A DNA stretch of 9,911 bases, from the NCBI GenBank assembly GCA_027487055.1, contig JAIYEJ010000349.1:1-9911 (forward strand), given 5' to 3'. Below the pieces are notes generated by a model, which saw only the letters and a program-made list of their open reading frames with translations, was not told the DNA's origin and did no database searches. Made by a program: the position numbers and the translations under genes. The stretch comes from Methylotenera sp. (GTDB lineage Bacteria; Pseudomonadota; Gammaproteobacteria; Burkholderiales; Methylophilaceae). Below, piece by piece: positions 1 through 5,850 of the stretch. How positions within the stretch are numbered: position 1 is the stretch's first letter; the number at the start of each line of letters is the position of its first letter.

Positions 1-114
1 GGCTTGTTTGGCAATGCGGTAAACGTTTTTACGAAGACCACGATAGCCTTTCGCGGCATTTAAGACTTTTTTATGTTTTGCGCGTGGAATGACACCACGT
101 TTTACTCTAGGCAT
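1..114 (-). CDS. rplT: 50S ribosomal protein L20, 5' part only
   Basis: The first 38 codons of ribosomal protein L20 are present; the gene runs off the left edge. The translation begins MPRVKRGVIPRAKHKKVLNA and continues with GYRGLRKNVYRIAKQA, the highly conserved basic N-terminal extension of L20 that threads into 23S rRNA. L20 is an early assembly protein of the large subunit and, in E. coli and Bacillus, a translational repressor of its own operon. The ATG is at 114-112. A Shine-Dalgarno AGGAG (125-121) lies 6 nt upstream and overlaps the TAA stop of rpmI, so the two genes are 10 nt apart and probably translationally coupled. Identification is secure from the N-terminus alone; the rest of the gene is outside the window. 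Confidence 0.97.
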   Translation of the reverse strand, partial: MPRVKRGVIPRAKHKKVLNAAKGYRGLRKNVYRIAKQA

Positions 115-124
115 GTCAGTCTCC

Positions 125-322
125 TTATCGCGTTGGCATCATAGCGCGAACGCGTTTGACGTCAGTTGGTGAGATGATAGAAGTGCCACGTAATTTACGT
201 TTTTGCTTCGTTGTTTTTTTGGTTAAGATATGGCGCAAATGTGAGTGCGTACGCTTCACTTTGCCATTTCCTAAGAACTTAAAGCGCTTTTTGGCGCTGC
301 TCTTTGTTTTCATTTTTGGCAT
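125..322 (-). CDS. rpmI: 50S ribosomal protein L35
   Basis: A 65-residue, very basic protein beginning MPKMKTKSSAKKRFKFLGNG, with the family-typical LRHILTKKTTKQKRKLR segment around residues 29-45. This matches L35 in length (65 residues in E. coli) and sequence pattern. L35 is a small protein of the 50S subunit. The ATG at 322-320 has an AGGAG Shine-Dalgarno (333-329) with a 6-nt spacer; a second ATG at codon 4 is poorly placed and would remove the conserved MPK start. It lies 71 nt downstream of infC and 10 nt upstream of rplT, the conserved infC-rpmI-rplT order. In E. coli L20 represses translation of rpmI, with rplT following by coupling; whether the leader here works this way cannot be told by eye. 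Confidence 0.97.
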   Translation of the reverse strand: MPKMKTKSSAKKRFKFLGNGKVKRTHSHLRHILTKKTTKQKRKLRGTSIISPTDVKRVRAMMPTR

Positions 323-351
323 TTTTTTCTCCTTTGAGACTAGTTAAGAAC

Positions 352-372
352 GCTTAGGCATGCCTTTTAAGC
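352..372 (-). promoter_or_regulatory. Small stem-loop in the infC-rpmI gap, possible L20/L35 leader element
   Basis: The 71-nt gap between infC and rpmI contains GCTTA (372-368) and TAAGC (356-352) on the minus strand. They can form a 5-bp stem around an 11-nt loop that includes the palindrome GGCATGCC. In E. coli the rpmI leader carries L20-binding structures, including a long-range pseudoknot, so structure is plausible here. The stem is short and I see no convincing match to a known L20 site; this is only a candidate. Confidence 0.2.
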
Positions 373-393
373 CGTATCGTTCAGGGTAAATCT

Positions 394-984
394 TTAATCT
401 GTTGCTTCTTTTTCTTCTTTTTTCTCAGCAGATTTTGCTGGTTTTGGTGCTTTTACTGCCACTTTATCTGCTTTTTTTGGAGCTAACACCATCACCATTT
501 GGCGGCCTTCCATCTTAGGAAATTGCTCAACCACCGCGTGTTCAACTAAATCTGCTTCAACACGTCTTAATAAAGCTAAACCAAACTCTTGGTGTGTAAT
601 CTCTCGACCTCTAAAACGCAAAGTAATTTTCGCTTTATCGCCTTCGCCCAAAAATCGGATGATATTACGAACTTTAATGTTGTAATCACCATCATCCGTA
701 CCCGGGCGAAACTTAATCTCTTTTATAACAACTTGTTTTTGCTTAAGTTTTTGTTCATGCTGACGTTTACTTTCAGCATATTTAAACTTACCGTAGTCCA
801 TCAATCTGCACACTGGCGGCACAGCATTGGGTGCAATTTCAACCAAATCAATATCAGCTTCTTCCGCTTTAGCAAACGCCTCGCGTAAACTCACAATGCC
901 AAGCGGCTCACCTTCTATGCCCACCAAACGAACCTCAGTTCCAGTAATGTCACCGTTGATTCGTGTTTCTTTATCCTGTGCTAT
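394..984 (-). CDS. infC: Translation initiation factor IF-3 (non-canonical ATA start)
   Basis: IF3 binds the 30S subunit, prevents premature 50S joining and proofreads start-codon/initiator-tRNA pairing. With the start at 984-982 the protein has 196 residues. The N-domain begins near RINGDITGTEVRLVGIEGEP (residues 8-27) and includes LVEIAPNAVPPVCRLMDYGKF. The C-domain includes IKFRPGTDDGDYNIKVRNI, KITLRFRGRE and GRQMVMVLAPKK. About 25 residues rich in Lys, Ala and Glu follow LAPKK; this tail is longer than in E. coli IF3 (180 residues). The start is inferred. The first ATG/GTG/TTG in frame is TTG at 927, inside the conserved N-domain. Reading back, the frame stays open and homologous to the in-frame TAG at 996-994. 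The only well-placed initiation site is ATA, 6 nt after AGGAG. infC lies 58 nt after thrS and probably shares its transcript. Confidence 0.97.
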   Translation of the reverse strand: MAQDKETRINGDITGTEVRLVGIEGEPLGIVSLREAFAKAEEADIDLVEIAPNAVPPVCRLMDYGKFKYAESKRQHEQKLKQKQVVIKEIKFRPGTDDGDYNIKVRNIIRFLGEGDKAKITLRFRGREITHQEFGLALLRRVEADLVEHAVVEQFPKMEGRQMVMVLAPKKADKVAVKAPKPAKSAEKKEEKEATD

Positions 985-995
985 TGTTGACTCCT
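982..995 (-). promoter_or_regulatory. infC ribosome binding site with ATA start codon
   Basis: On the minus strand a perfect AGGAG (995-991) is followed by the 6-nt spacer TCAACA and ATA (984-982), then codons for AQDKETRINGD, which lead straight into the conserved IF3 N-terminus. There is no ATG, GTG or TTG between the upstream in-frame TAG and this point. In E. coli infC starts with AUU, and IF3 itself discriminates against such codons, so IF3 limits its own synthesis. By analogy the AUA here should give the same feedback; that regulatory part is inference. Confidence 0.85.
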
Positions 996-1042
996 AATCT
1001 TATCCAATAAAAAATAAACCGCGCTAGTCCAAAAATCAGCGT

Positions 1043-2950
1043 TTAAACCTTAGTTTCAATTTCTGCTTTTAAACGAGCAATTAACTCGCTGACTGGCATA
1101 GAACCTAGGTCTTCACCTTTTCTGGTACGCACGGCCACTTGTCCTGCTTGCATTTCACGCTCACCTGCAACAAGCAAATAAGGCATTTTTTGCATCGAAT
1201 GTTCGCGTATTTTATAGGTAATCTTCTCATTTCTCAAGTCAAAATCGCATCTAATGCCATTTTTCTTCAGATTTTCAACAACTTGCAACACATAATCAGA
1301 CTGATTTTCTGAAATATTCAAGACCATTGCCTGAACAGGTGCTAACCAAAGCGGCATGGCGCCAGCAAAATTTTCAATCAAAATGCCTAAAAAGCGCTCC
1401 ATGGAACCCACAATTGCACGATGTAACATAATTGGGCGTTGGCGCGAATTGTCTTCCGCTACATATTCCGCGCCCAAACGCTCTGGCAAGTTTGGGTCGA
1501 GTTGAATGGTGCCACATTGCCACATACGACCAAGCGAATCTTTAAGGGTGAACTCAATTTTGGGGCCATAAAATGCGCCCTCCCCTGGCTGATATTCAAA
1601 ATCCAAACCATTGGCTTTAATCGCGTTTGCAAGTGCAGCTTCTGCCATATCCCACGCTTCTTCAGTCCCTACGCGCTTTTCAGGTCGGGTTGAAAGCTTC
1701 ACAATCACATCTGCAAAACCAAAATCTTTGTAAACCTCGTACAACATTTTAATAAAAGTGGCGACTTCTGCCTCGACTTGTGACTCCATACAGAAAATAT
1801 GCGCATCATCTTGCGTAAAGCCACGCACACGCATCAAGCCGTGTAACGAGCCTGAAGGCTCGTTACGGTGGCAAGAGCCAAATTCTGCCAAGCGCAATGG
1901 TAAATCACGGTAGCTATGCAAACTACTATTAAAAATTTGAATGCGCCCTGGGCAGTTCATCGGTTTCACCGCGTAATCACGGCTTTCTGACTGTGTAGTG
2001 AACATATTGTCACGGTAATTTTGCCAATGGCCAGATTTTTCCCATAAAGTTTTGTCGAGCACTGTAGGTGTGCGCACTTCTTGGTAATCATACTCTTTAA
2101 ATTTGGCACGCATATATTGCTCAACCTCTTGCCAAATCACCCAACCACGCGGATGCCAAAACACCATGCCAGGCGCATCGTCCTGCATATGATAAAAATC
2201 GAGCTGTTTACCCAATTTGCGGTGGTCACGTTTTTCGGCTTCTTCCAGTTGAAACAAATACGCTTCTAGCTCTTCTTTATTGCGCCATGCAGTACCGTAA
2301 ACTCGTTGCAACATTTCATTATTGCTGTCGCCACGCCAATAGGCGCCCGCTAGTTTCATCAACTTAAACGCCTTAAGCTTGCCTGTATTCGGCACGTGTG
2401 GGCCTCGGCACAAATCTGTAAAGTTGCCTTCAGTGTACAGAGACACATCTTCATTACTTGGGATTGAGGCAATAATTTCGGCTTTGTAATGCTCGTTAAT
2501 ACTTTTAAAATATGCCACGGCTTCGTCACGAGGTAATATTTTACGGGTAACGGCCTCGTCTTTTTTTGCAAGCTCAGCCATTTTCTTTTCTATCGCAACC
2601 AAGTCGTCAGGCGTAAATGCGCGCTTGTAGCTAAAATCGTAATAAAAGCCGTTGTCAATCACGGGGCCAATCGTCACTTGCGCATCTGGGAACAACTCTT
2701 TCACCGCGTATGCCAATAAGTGCGCGGTAGAATGGCGAATCACCTCTAAACCTTCGTCTGATTTATCGGTGATAATCGCTAAATCGCTGTCTTGTTCAAT
2801 TACAAAACTGGTATCCACAATTTTGCCATCCACTTTACCTGCAAGTGCGGCTTTGGCAAGCCCAGCACCAATGTTCATGGCCACTTCTGCAATACTCACA
2901 GGCGCATCAAAACTGCGTTGTGAGCCATCTGGTAAACGAATTAGGGGCAT
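1043..2950 (-). CDS. thrS: Threonyl-tRNA synthetase
   Basis: Cytoplasmic class II aminoacyl-tRNA synthetase that charges tRNA-Thr; 635 residues, close to E. coli ThrRS (642). Domains in order: TGS domain (about 1-62); editing domain with HSTAH at 73-77 and Cys181/His185 in DLCRGPH, which deacylates Ser-tRNA-Thr; catalytic core with motif 2 around HRNEPSGSLHGLMRVRGF (361-378) and motif 3 around HRAIVGSMERF (510-520); and the anticodon-binding domain from about 537. The active-site zinc ligands are Cys333, His384 and His510. Residue 336, just after the Cys333 loop (MNCPGR), is Arg where I expect His. The ATG at 2950-2948 gives MPLIRLPDGSQRSF, matching the family N-terminus; the Shine-Dalgarno is weak (GGA, 6 nt away). 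The start lies 36 nt after tRNA-Val. This gap is far too short for the tRNA-Thr-mimicking operator found upstream of E. coli thrS. Confidence 0.98.
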   Translation of the reverse strand: MPLIRLPDGSQRSFDAPVSIAEVAMNIGAGLAKAALAGKVDGKIVDTSFVIEQDSDLAIITDKSDEGLEVIRHSTAHLLAYAVKELFPDAQVTIGPVIDNGFYYDFSYKRAFTPDDLVAIEKKMAELAKKDEAVTRKILPRDEAVAYFKSINEHYKAEIIASIPSNEDVSLYTEGNFTDLCRGPHVPNTGKLKAFKLMKLAGAYWRGDSNNEMLQRVYGTAWRNKEELEAYLFQLEEAEKRDHRKLGKQLDFYHMQDDAPGMVFWHPRGWVIWQEVEQYMRAKFKEYDYQEVRTPTVLDKTLWEKSGHWQNYRDNMFTTQSESRDYAVKPMNCPGRIQIFNSSLHSYRDLPLRLAEFGSCHRNEPSGSLHGLMRVRGFTQDDAHIFCMESQVEAEVATFIKMLYEVYKDFGFADVIVKLSTRPEKRVGTEEAWDMAEAALANAIKANGLDFEYQPGEGAFYGPKIEFTLKDSLGRMWQCGTIQLDPNLPERLGAEYVAEDNSRQRPIMLHRAIVGSMERFLGILIENFAGAMPLWLAPVQAMVLNISENQSDYVLQVVENLKKNGIRCDFDLRNEKITYKIREHSMQKMPYLLVAGEREMQAGQVAVRTRKGEDLGSMPVSELIARLKAEIETKV

Positions 2951-2986
2951 GCAATATCCAATATAACGATTTAAATGCTTGATATT

Positions 2987-3063
2987 TGGTAGGCAGTACC
3001 AGATTCGAACTGGTGACCTCTTGGATGTCGACCAAGCGCTCTAACCAACTGAGCTAACCGCCT
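2987..3063 (-). tRNA. tRNA-Val (anticodon GAC), 3' CCA encoded
   Basis: A full cloverleaf can be read on the minus strand. The acceptor stem AGGCGGT pairs with ACTGCCT (one G-T). The D arm is GCTC...GAGC. The anticodon stem-loop is CTTGG-TCGACAT-CCAAG with anticodon GAC (3029-3027). The T arm is ACCAG-TTCGAAT-CTGGT. Discriminator base A73 is followed by a genomically encoded CCA (2989-2987). GAC reads the valine codons GUC and GUU. The gene sits 36 nt upstream of thrS on the same strand and behind a good promoter candidate, so a tRNA-mRNA co-transcript is likely; processing of the tRNA would leave a very short thrS leader. Confidence 0.97.
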
Positions 3064-3108
3064 GTATTCATCACACCCTAAAATCTTAACAACCAGGGCG
3101 AGGGGCGA

Positions 3109-3137
3109 ATTTTAGCGTATAAGCGTCTTGCACGCAA
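3109..3137 (-). promoter_or_regulatory. Candidate sigma-70 promoter for tRNA-Val/thrS with GC-rich discriminator
   Basis: On the minus strand TTGCGT (3137-3132) and TAAAAT (3114-3109) are separated by exactly 17 nt. TAAAAT matches the -10 consensus at 5 of 6 positions; the -35 matches only TTG. The sequence right after the -10 is TCGCCCCTCGCCC, a GC-rich discriminator of the type found at stringently controlled tRNA and rRNA promoters (established for E. coli). It would start transcription near 3102, about 40 nt before the mature tRNA 5' end. It is located just downstream of the transglycosylase stop codon (3142-3140). Confidence 0.6.
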
Positions 3138-3139
3138 AC

Positions 3140-4327
3140 TCAAGGTTGCAGTAGCGCTTCATACAAGCTCGTGCTCGCATAACCATCTTGTGGAAGATTT
3201 TTAGTCGCTTGATATTGCCGAATCGCTTGTTGTGTTTTACGGCCGGGAAATCCATCCGGCGAGCCGCAATCAAAACCCAATTCGTTCAATTTTCCTTGCA
3301 AGGCCCACATCTGGTTAAAACTTAGCGCGCCACTTTCGGCTTGGTCTCGCGAAATAATCGGTTGATCAGATATAAACTGATTGGCTAGGTGTGCGACTGA
3401 AAGCGCATAATTGACCGACCGATTCCAATCCATAATGACATCGAAATTACTAAACACCATAAACGCTGGGCCTTGCCAGCCTTGTGGCAAAATAATTGCA
3501 GCGTTATCTAAGGCTGGCAAAAATTGGTCTTGCATATCGCGCACACCTAAAATAGACCACTTATCAGCACTTTTTCTATTGTTTAATTGCGCCAAACTAT
3601 AATCAAAATCTGCAGGTAACTTTACTTCCATCATCGCAGGCTCATCTTTGCGCCAACCGGTATGGGCTAGGTAGTTAGCTGCAGAAGAAAATGCATCTGG
3701 TAGCGAGCTCCAAATATTTATTTTTCCATCAAAATCAGCATCTACGCCATACTTAACAAAGGTGCTAGGCATAAATTGCATATGCCCCATCGCACCCGCC
3801 CAAGAGCCTCGCATGCCTGCAACCGTGTTATGTTTAGCATCGACAATGCGCATCGAATCGAGCAATTGTGTGCGAAAAAAATCAGCACGGCGGCCTTCAT
3901 AAGCCAATGTCATTAACGCCGATGGCAAACCAAAATCACCTTGATTGCTTCCGTAATTGGTTTCTAAGCCCCAAAAAGAAACCAATATAGTTTTGGGCAC
4001 ACCGTATTGCGCTTCAACTTCTGCGAGCATCGTTTCATTCGCCTGCAAAAATGCTCTGCCCCGCTCTATTTTATTGGGTGTCACACGATTATCGATATAG
4101 CTTAAAAAAGTTGAGATAAATTCAGGCTGTGAGCGATCTAAAGCAATCACTCGAGGCAGGTATTTAGCATTTTTAAACGTATTTTTAATTGTTTTGGATG
4201 AAATACCCACCTCTTTGGCTTCTAACTTAAAGTCTTTCTGCCAAGCGTAAAAGTCATGTGAATCAAACGCTTGTGCGCAAAAACTGGCGATTAGGAAACA
4301 ACTTGAAATTATTATAGTTTTTAACAT
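3140..4327 (-). CDS. Secreted lytic murein transglycosylase, MltB/GH103 family, with peptidoglycan-binding domain
   Basis: Periplasmic enzyme that cleaves the MurNAc-GlcNAc bond of peptidoglycan non-hydrolytically, forming 1,6-anhydro-MurNAc. From the ATG chosen here it has 395 residues. The signal peptide MLKTIIISSCFLIASFCAQA is probably cut after AQA. There is no proper lipobox, so it is more likely soluble than a lipoprotein like E. coli MltB. The catalytic domain carries FWGLETNYGS, whose Glu (residue 122) is the expected acid/base, then GSWAGAMGHMQFMPSTF and the NYLAHTGWR segment. The last ~60 residues (NQMWALQGKLNELGF to the C-terminus) form a PG_binding_1-type domain with GSPDGFPGRKTQQAIRQYQ. 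A GTG at 4339 would add four residues; neither start has a clear Shine-Dalgarno, and I prefer the ATG because it gives a standard signal peptide. The symbol is left blank because several MltB paralogues exist. It stands 106 nt after the SDR gene, beyond an inverted repeat. Confidence 0.93.
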   Translation of the reverse strand: MLKTIIISSCFLIASFCAQAFDSHDFYAWQKDFKLEAKEVGISSKTIKNTFKNAKYLPRVIALDRSQPEFISTFLSYIDNRVTPNKIERGRAFLQANETMLAEVEAQYGVPKTILVSFWGLETNYGSNQGDFGLPSALMTLAYEGRRADFFRTQLLDSMRIVDAKHNTVAGMRGSWAGAMGHMQFMPSTFVKYGVDADFDGKINIWSSLPDAFSSAANYLAHTGWRKDEPAMMEVKLPADFDYSLAQLNNRKSADKWSILGVRDMQDQFLPALDNAAIILPQGWQGPAFMVFSNFDVIMDWNRSVNYALSVAHLANQFISDQPIISRDQAESGALSFNQMWALQGKLNELGFDCGSPDGFPGRKTQQAIRQYQATKNLPQDGYASTSLYEALLQP

Positions 4328-4355
4328 GCTCGAATTCACTTAAAAAACCACGTCC

Positions 4356-4429
4356 GTCATTCCCGCGAAGGCAAGAATCCATTTTATTTTCCGACATCTT
4401 AACTGGATTCCTACATTCACGGGAATGAC
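4356..4429. repeat. Imperfect inverted repeat of dispersed dRS3-like type
   Basis: Two 26-nt arms, 4356-4381 and 4404-4429, are inverted copies of each other at 22 of 26 positions, separated by a 22-nt AT-rich spacer. Each arm contains a 20-nt unit close to ATTCCC-N8-GGGAAT, with one or two mismatches; this is the consensus I know as dRS3 in Neisseria, where such units flank dispersed intergenic repeats. GTCATTCCCGCGAA-type palindromes are also common in intergenic DNA of other proteobacteria. It begins 4 nt past the SDR stop codon. The RNA from either strand could form a long hairpin. On the minus strand a T6 run follows at some distance (about 8-14 nt past the arm), so it could serve as an imperfect terminator for the upstream genes. 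Mobility or copy number cannot be judged from one copy. Confidence 0.75.
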
Positions 4430-4433
4430 TGAG

Positions 4434-5270
4434 TTAAAAAGTTTTCAGAATATGAGTGTAACCTGCTTGGTAGTTAGGATATTGCAATTCAAACCCAGTT
4501 TCACGCATGCGCCGGTTACTTAAACGTTTTCCACCAGTGGCAAGTGGTGTTCTAATATTTGTAACATCAACGTTTTGCTTTTCTGCTAACCATTTCAGCA
4601 CGTCATATTGCTTTGTTGGCATACTGTCCGTGACAATGTAACAATCTGCAACTGGTTGATTTTGTATTACTTTATTTGTCATTAATGCAATAAACGCTGC
4701 TGCATCATCCCGATGAATGCGGTTACTCCAATGATTCTCTTGTGGCCATTTACTTAAGTCTTTTGACATATTCACCAAATACAAACGACCTGTGCCATAG
4801 ATACCTGAAAGACGCATGGATGTTGACTTACAAGGCAGTGCTTTTAATGCATTCTCTGCTTCTAACAAACGTTCACCACCAAAATCCGCAGGAATCGCAG
4901 GCGTATTCTCGTCTAATAAATCGTTTGTTATCTGCCCATAGACCCGTGTGCTAGAAACAAAAAAAACATGTTGCAATGACGCATTTTGGATTTGTGTTGT
5001 AAGTACGTTTTTTAATCCTGCAACATAAGAAGCTTGGTATTTTTCATCTGTTTGGCCACCTGCAGAAACGCAGTAAATAATAATGTCAGGGCTTAGCTTT
5101 TCTAACTGTTCCAGCATGTTCGGCTTGGTCACATCCGCTTGTATGGTTTGCATGCCGTGCGGCAATAGCTTATCGCTTACTCTTAAGCCAATGACTTCAT
5201 GCTTTTGTTGCAAGCGCACGGCAATGGCTGTTCCTAAATCGCCACAGCCAACTATCAGCACTTTAGCCAT
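4434..5270 (-). CDS. Atypical extended SDR / NAD(P)-dependent epimerase-like protein, YeeZ-type
   Basis: A 278-residue Rossmann protein. The N-terminus MAKVLIVGCGDLGTAIA carries GxGxxG (G8, G10, G13) for NAD(P) binding. FFVSSTRVYG (103-112) and SNRIHRDDAAAF (182-193) match the epimerase-like SDR fold. The overall pattern resembles E. coli YeeZ, whose substrate is unknown. The catalytic YxxxK of extended SDRs appears replaced: the aligned segment PADFGGERLLEAE gives Phe130 and Arg134, so classical dehydrogenase/epimerase chemistry is doubtful. The ATG at 5270-5268 overlaps the end of the Nudix gene by 8 nt (ATGGCTAA) and has no clear Shine-Dalgarno, which suggests translational coupling. It is last of a three-gene set and is followed by the inverted repeat at 4356-4429. 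Family assignment is good; function is unknown. Confidence 0.88.
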   Translation of the reverse strand: MAKVLIVGCGDLGTAIAVRLQQKHEVIGLRVSDKLLPHGMQTIQADVTKPNMLEQLEKLSPDIIIYCVSAGGQTDEKYQASYVAGLKNVLTTQIQNASLQHVFFVSSTRVYGQITNDLLDENTPAIPADFGGERLLEAENALKALPCKSTSMRLSGIYGTGRLYLVNMSKDLSKWPQENHWSNRIHRDDAAAFIALMTNKVIQNQPVADCYIVTDSMPTKQYDVLKWLAEKQNVDVTNIRTPLATGGKRLSNRRMRETGFELQYPNYQAGYTHILKTF

Positions 5271-5847
5271 GAGTCAGCTTTAAGTTGGCAAGATATTTTT
5301 CTGCAAAAAACAGCGCGACGATTGTTTTGCCATCGGTAATTTGGCCGCTTTGAATCATCTCGATACAAGCTTCAAAAGGCGCTTCAAACACTTCTAAAGA
5401 CTCATCTTCATCACGCTGATGTGCGCCTGCTTTCAAGTTGCGAGCAAGATACATATGAATCACTTCGTTAGAATAGCCAATACATGGATGCTGATGCCCT
5501 AACTTAACCCATTCAGTGGCCGTAAAACCCGTTTCTTCGAAAAGCTCGCGCTGACCTGTCACAAGCGTATCCTCACCCTGGTCAATTTTGCCTGCTGGTA
5601 ACTCGATAAACACCTGATGTAGCGGATAGCGGAATTGCCGCTCTAAAACGACATTTCCATTTGGTAGCATTGGCACAACGACAACTGCGCCAGGGTGAAT
5701 GACATACTCACGTTGACTTGTGTTGCCATTGTATAAGCGCACCTGATCACGCTTGACATTTAACATGCCTCCAGACGCAATCGTCTCAGAGCTGACCATG
5801 TGTTCGAATAAATGGTGCTCGGTTGAATCCGACTTTTGAGAACTCAT
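5263..5847 (-). CDS. Nudix hydrolase, ADP-ribose pyrophosphatase-like
   Basis: A 194-residue cytoplasmic hydrolase. The full Nudix box GX5EX7REUXEEXGU is present from G86 to F108: G86, E92, R100-E101, E104-E105, G107. These acidic residues bind the divalent metals that activate water for pyrophosphate cleavage. Upstream, HPGAVVVVPML, VVLERQFRYP and FIELPAGKID are typical of the ADP-ribose pyrophosphatase branch, which splits ADP-ribose to AMP and ribose 5-phosphate. Substrate is inferred from the branch, not proven; other nucleoside diphosphate sugars are possible. The ATG (5847-5845) lies 3 nt after the TAG of the zinc metallopeptidase gene, with no strong Shine-Dalgarno, and the 3' end overlaps the SDR gene. 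From memory, Nudix genes near nuoN are common in betaproteobacteria, which would fit NAD breakdown-product clearance beside complex I. Confidence 0.93.
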   Translation of the reverse strand: MSSQKSDSTEHHLFEHMVSSETIASGGMLNVKRDQVRLYNGNTSQREYVIHPGAVVVVPMLPNGNVVLERQFRYPLHQVFIELPAGKIDQGEDTLVTGQRELFEETGFTATEWVKLGHQHPCIGYSNEVIHMYLARNLKAGAHQRDEDESLEVFEAPFEACIEMIQSGQITDGKTIVALFFAEKYLANLKLTHG

Positions 5848-5850
5848 AAA

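Noticed and set aside
589..888. A plus-strand open frame of 99 codons inside infC
   Set aside because: It is antisense to the well-conserved IF3 coding sequence, has no recognisable motif, and arises from the AT-rich composition of the region.
1008..1042. Possible terminator or attenuator between thrS and infC
   Set aside because: CGCT/AGCG can form only a 4-bp stem, and the T-rich stretch is displaced by several bases; too weak to call a rho-independent terminator.
2652..2966. A plus-strand open frame of 104 codons across the thrS 5' end
   Set aside because: It lies antisense to the thrS TGS and editing domains; the peptide shows no family pattern and no credible ribosome binding site.
4265..4327. 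Lipoprotein signal in the transglycosylase
   Set aside because: The cysteines sit in ISSC and ASFC contexts that do not fit a lipobox at the end of the hydrophobic core, while AQA gives a clear signal peptidase I site.
4382..4403. Promoter for the transglycosylase within the inverted-repeat spacer
   Set aside because: A TAAAAT lies on the minus strand here, but the hexamer 17 nt upstream (AATCCA) is not a -35 box.
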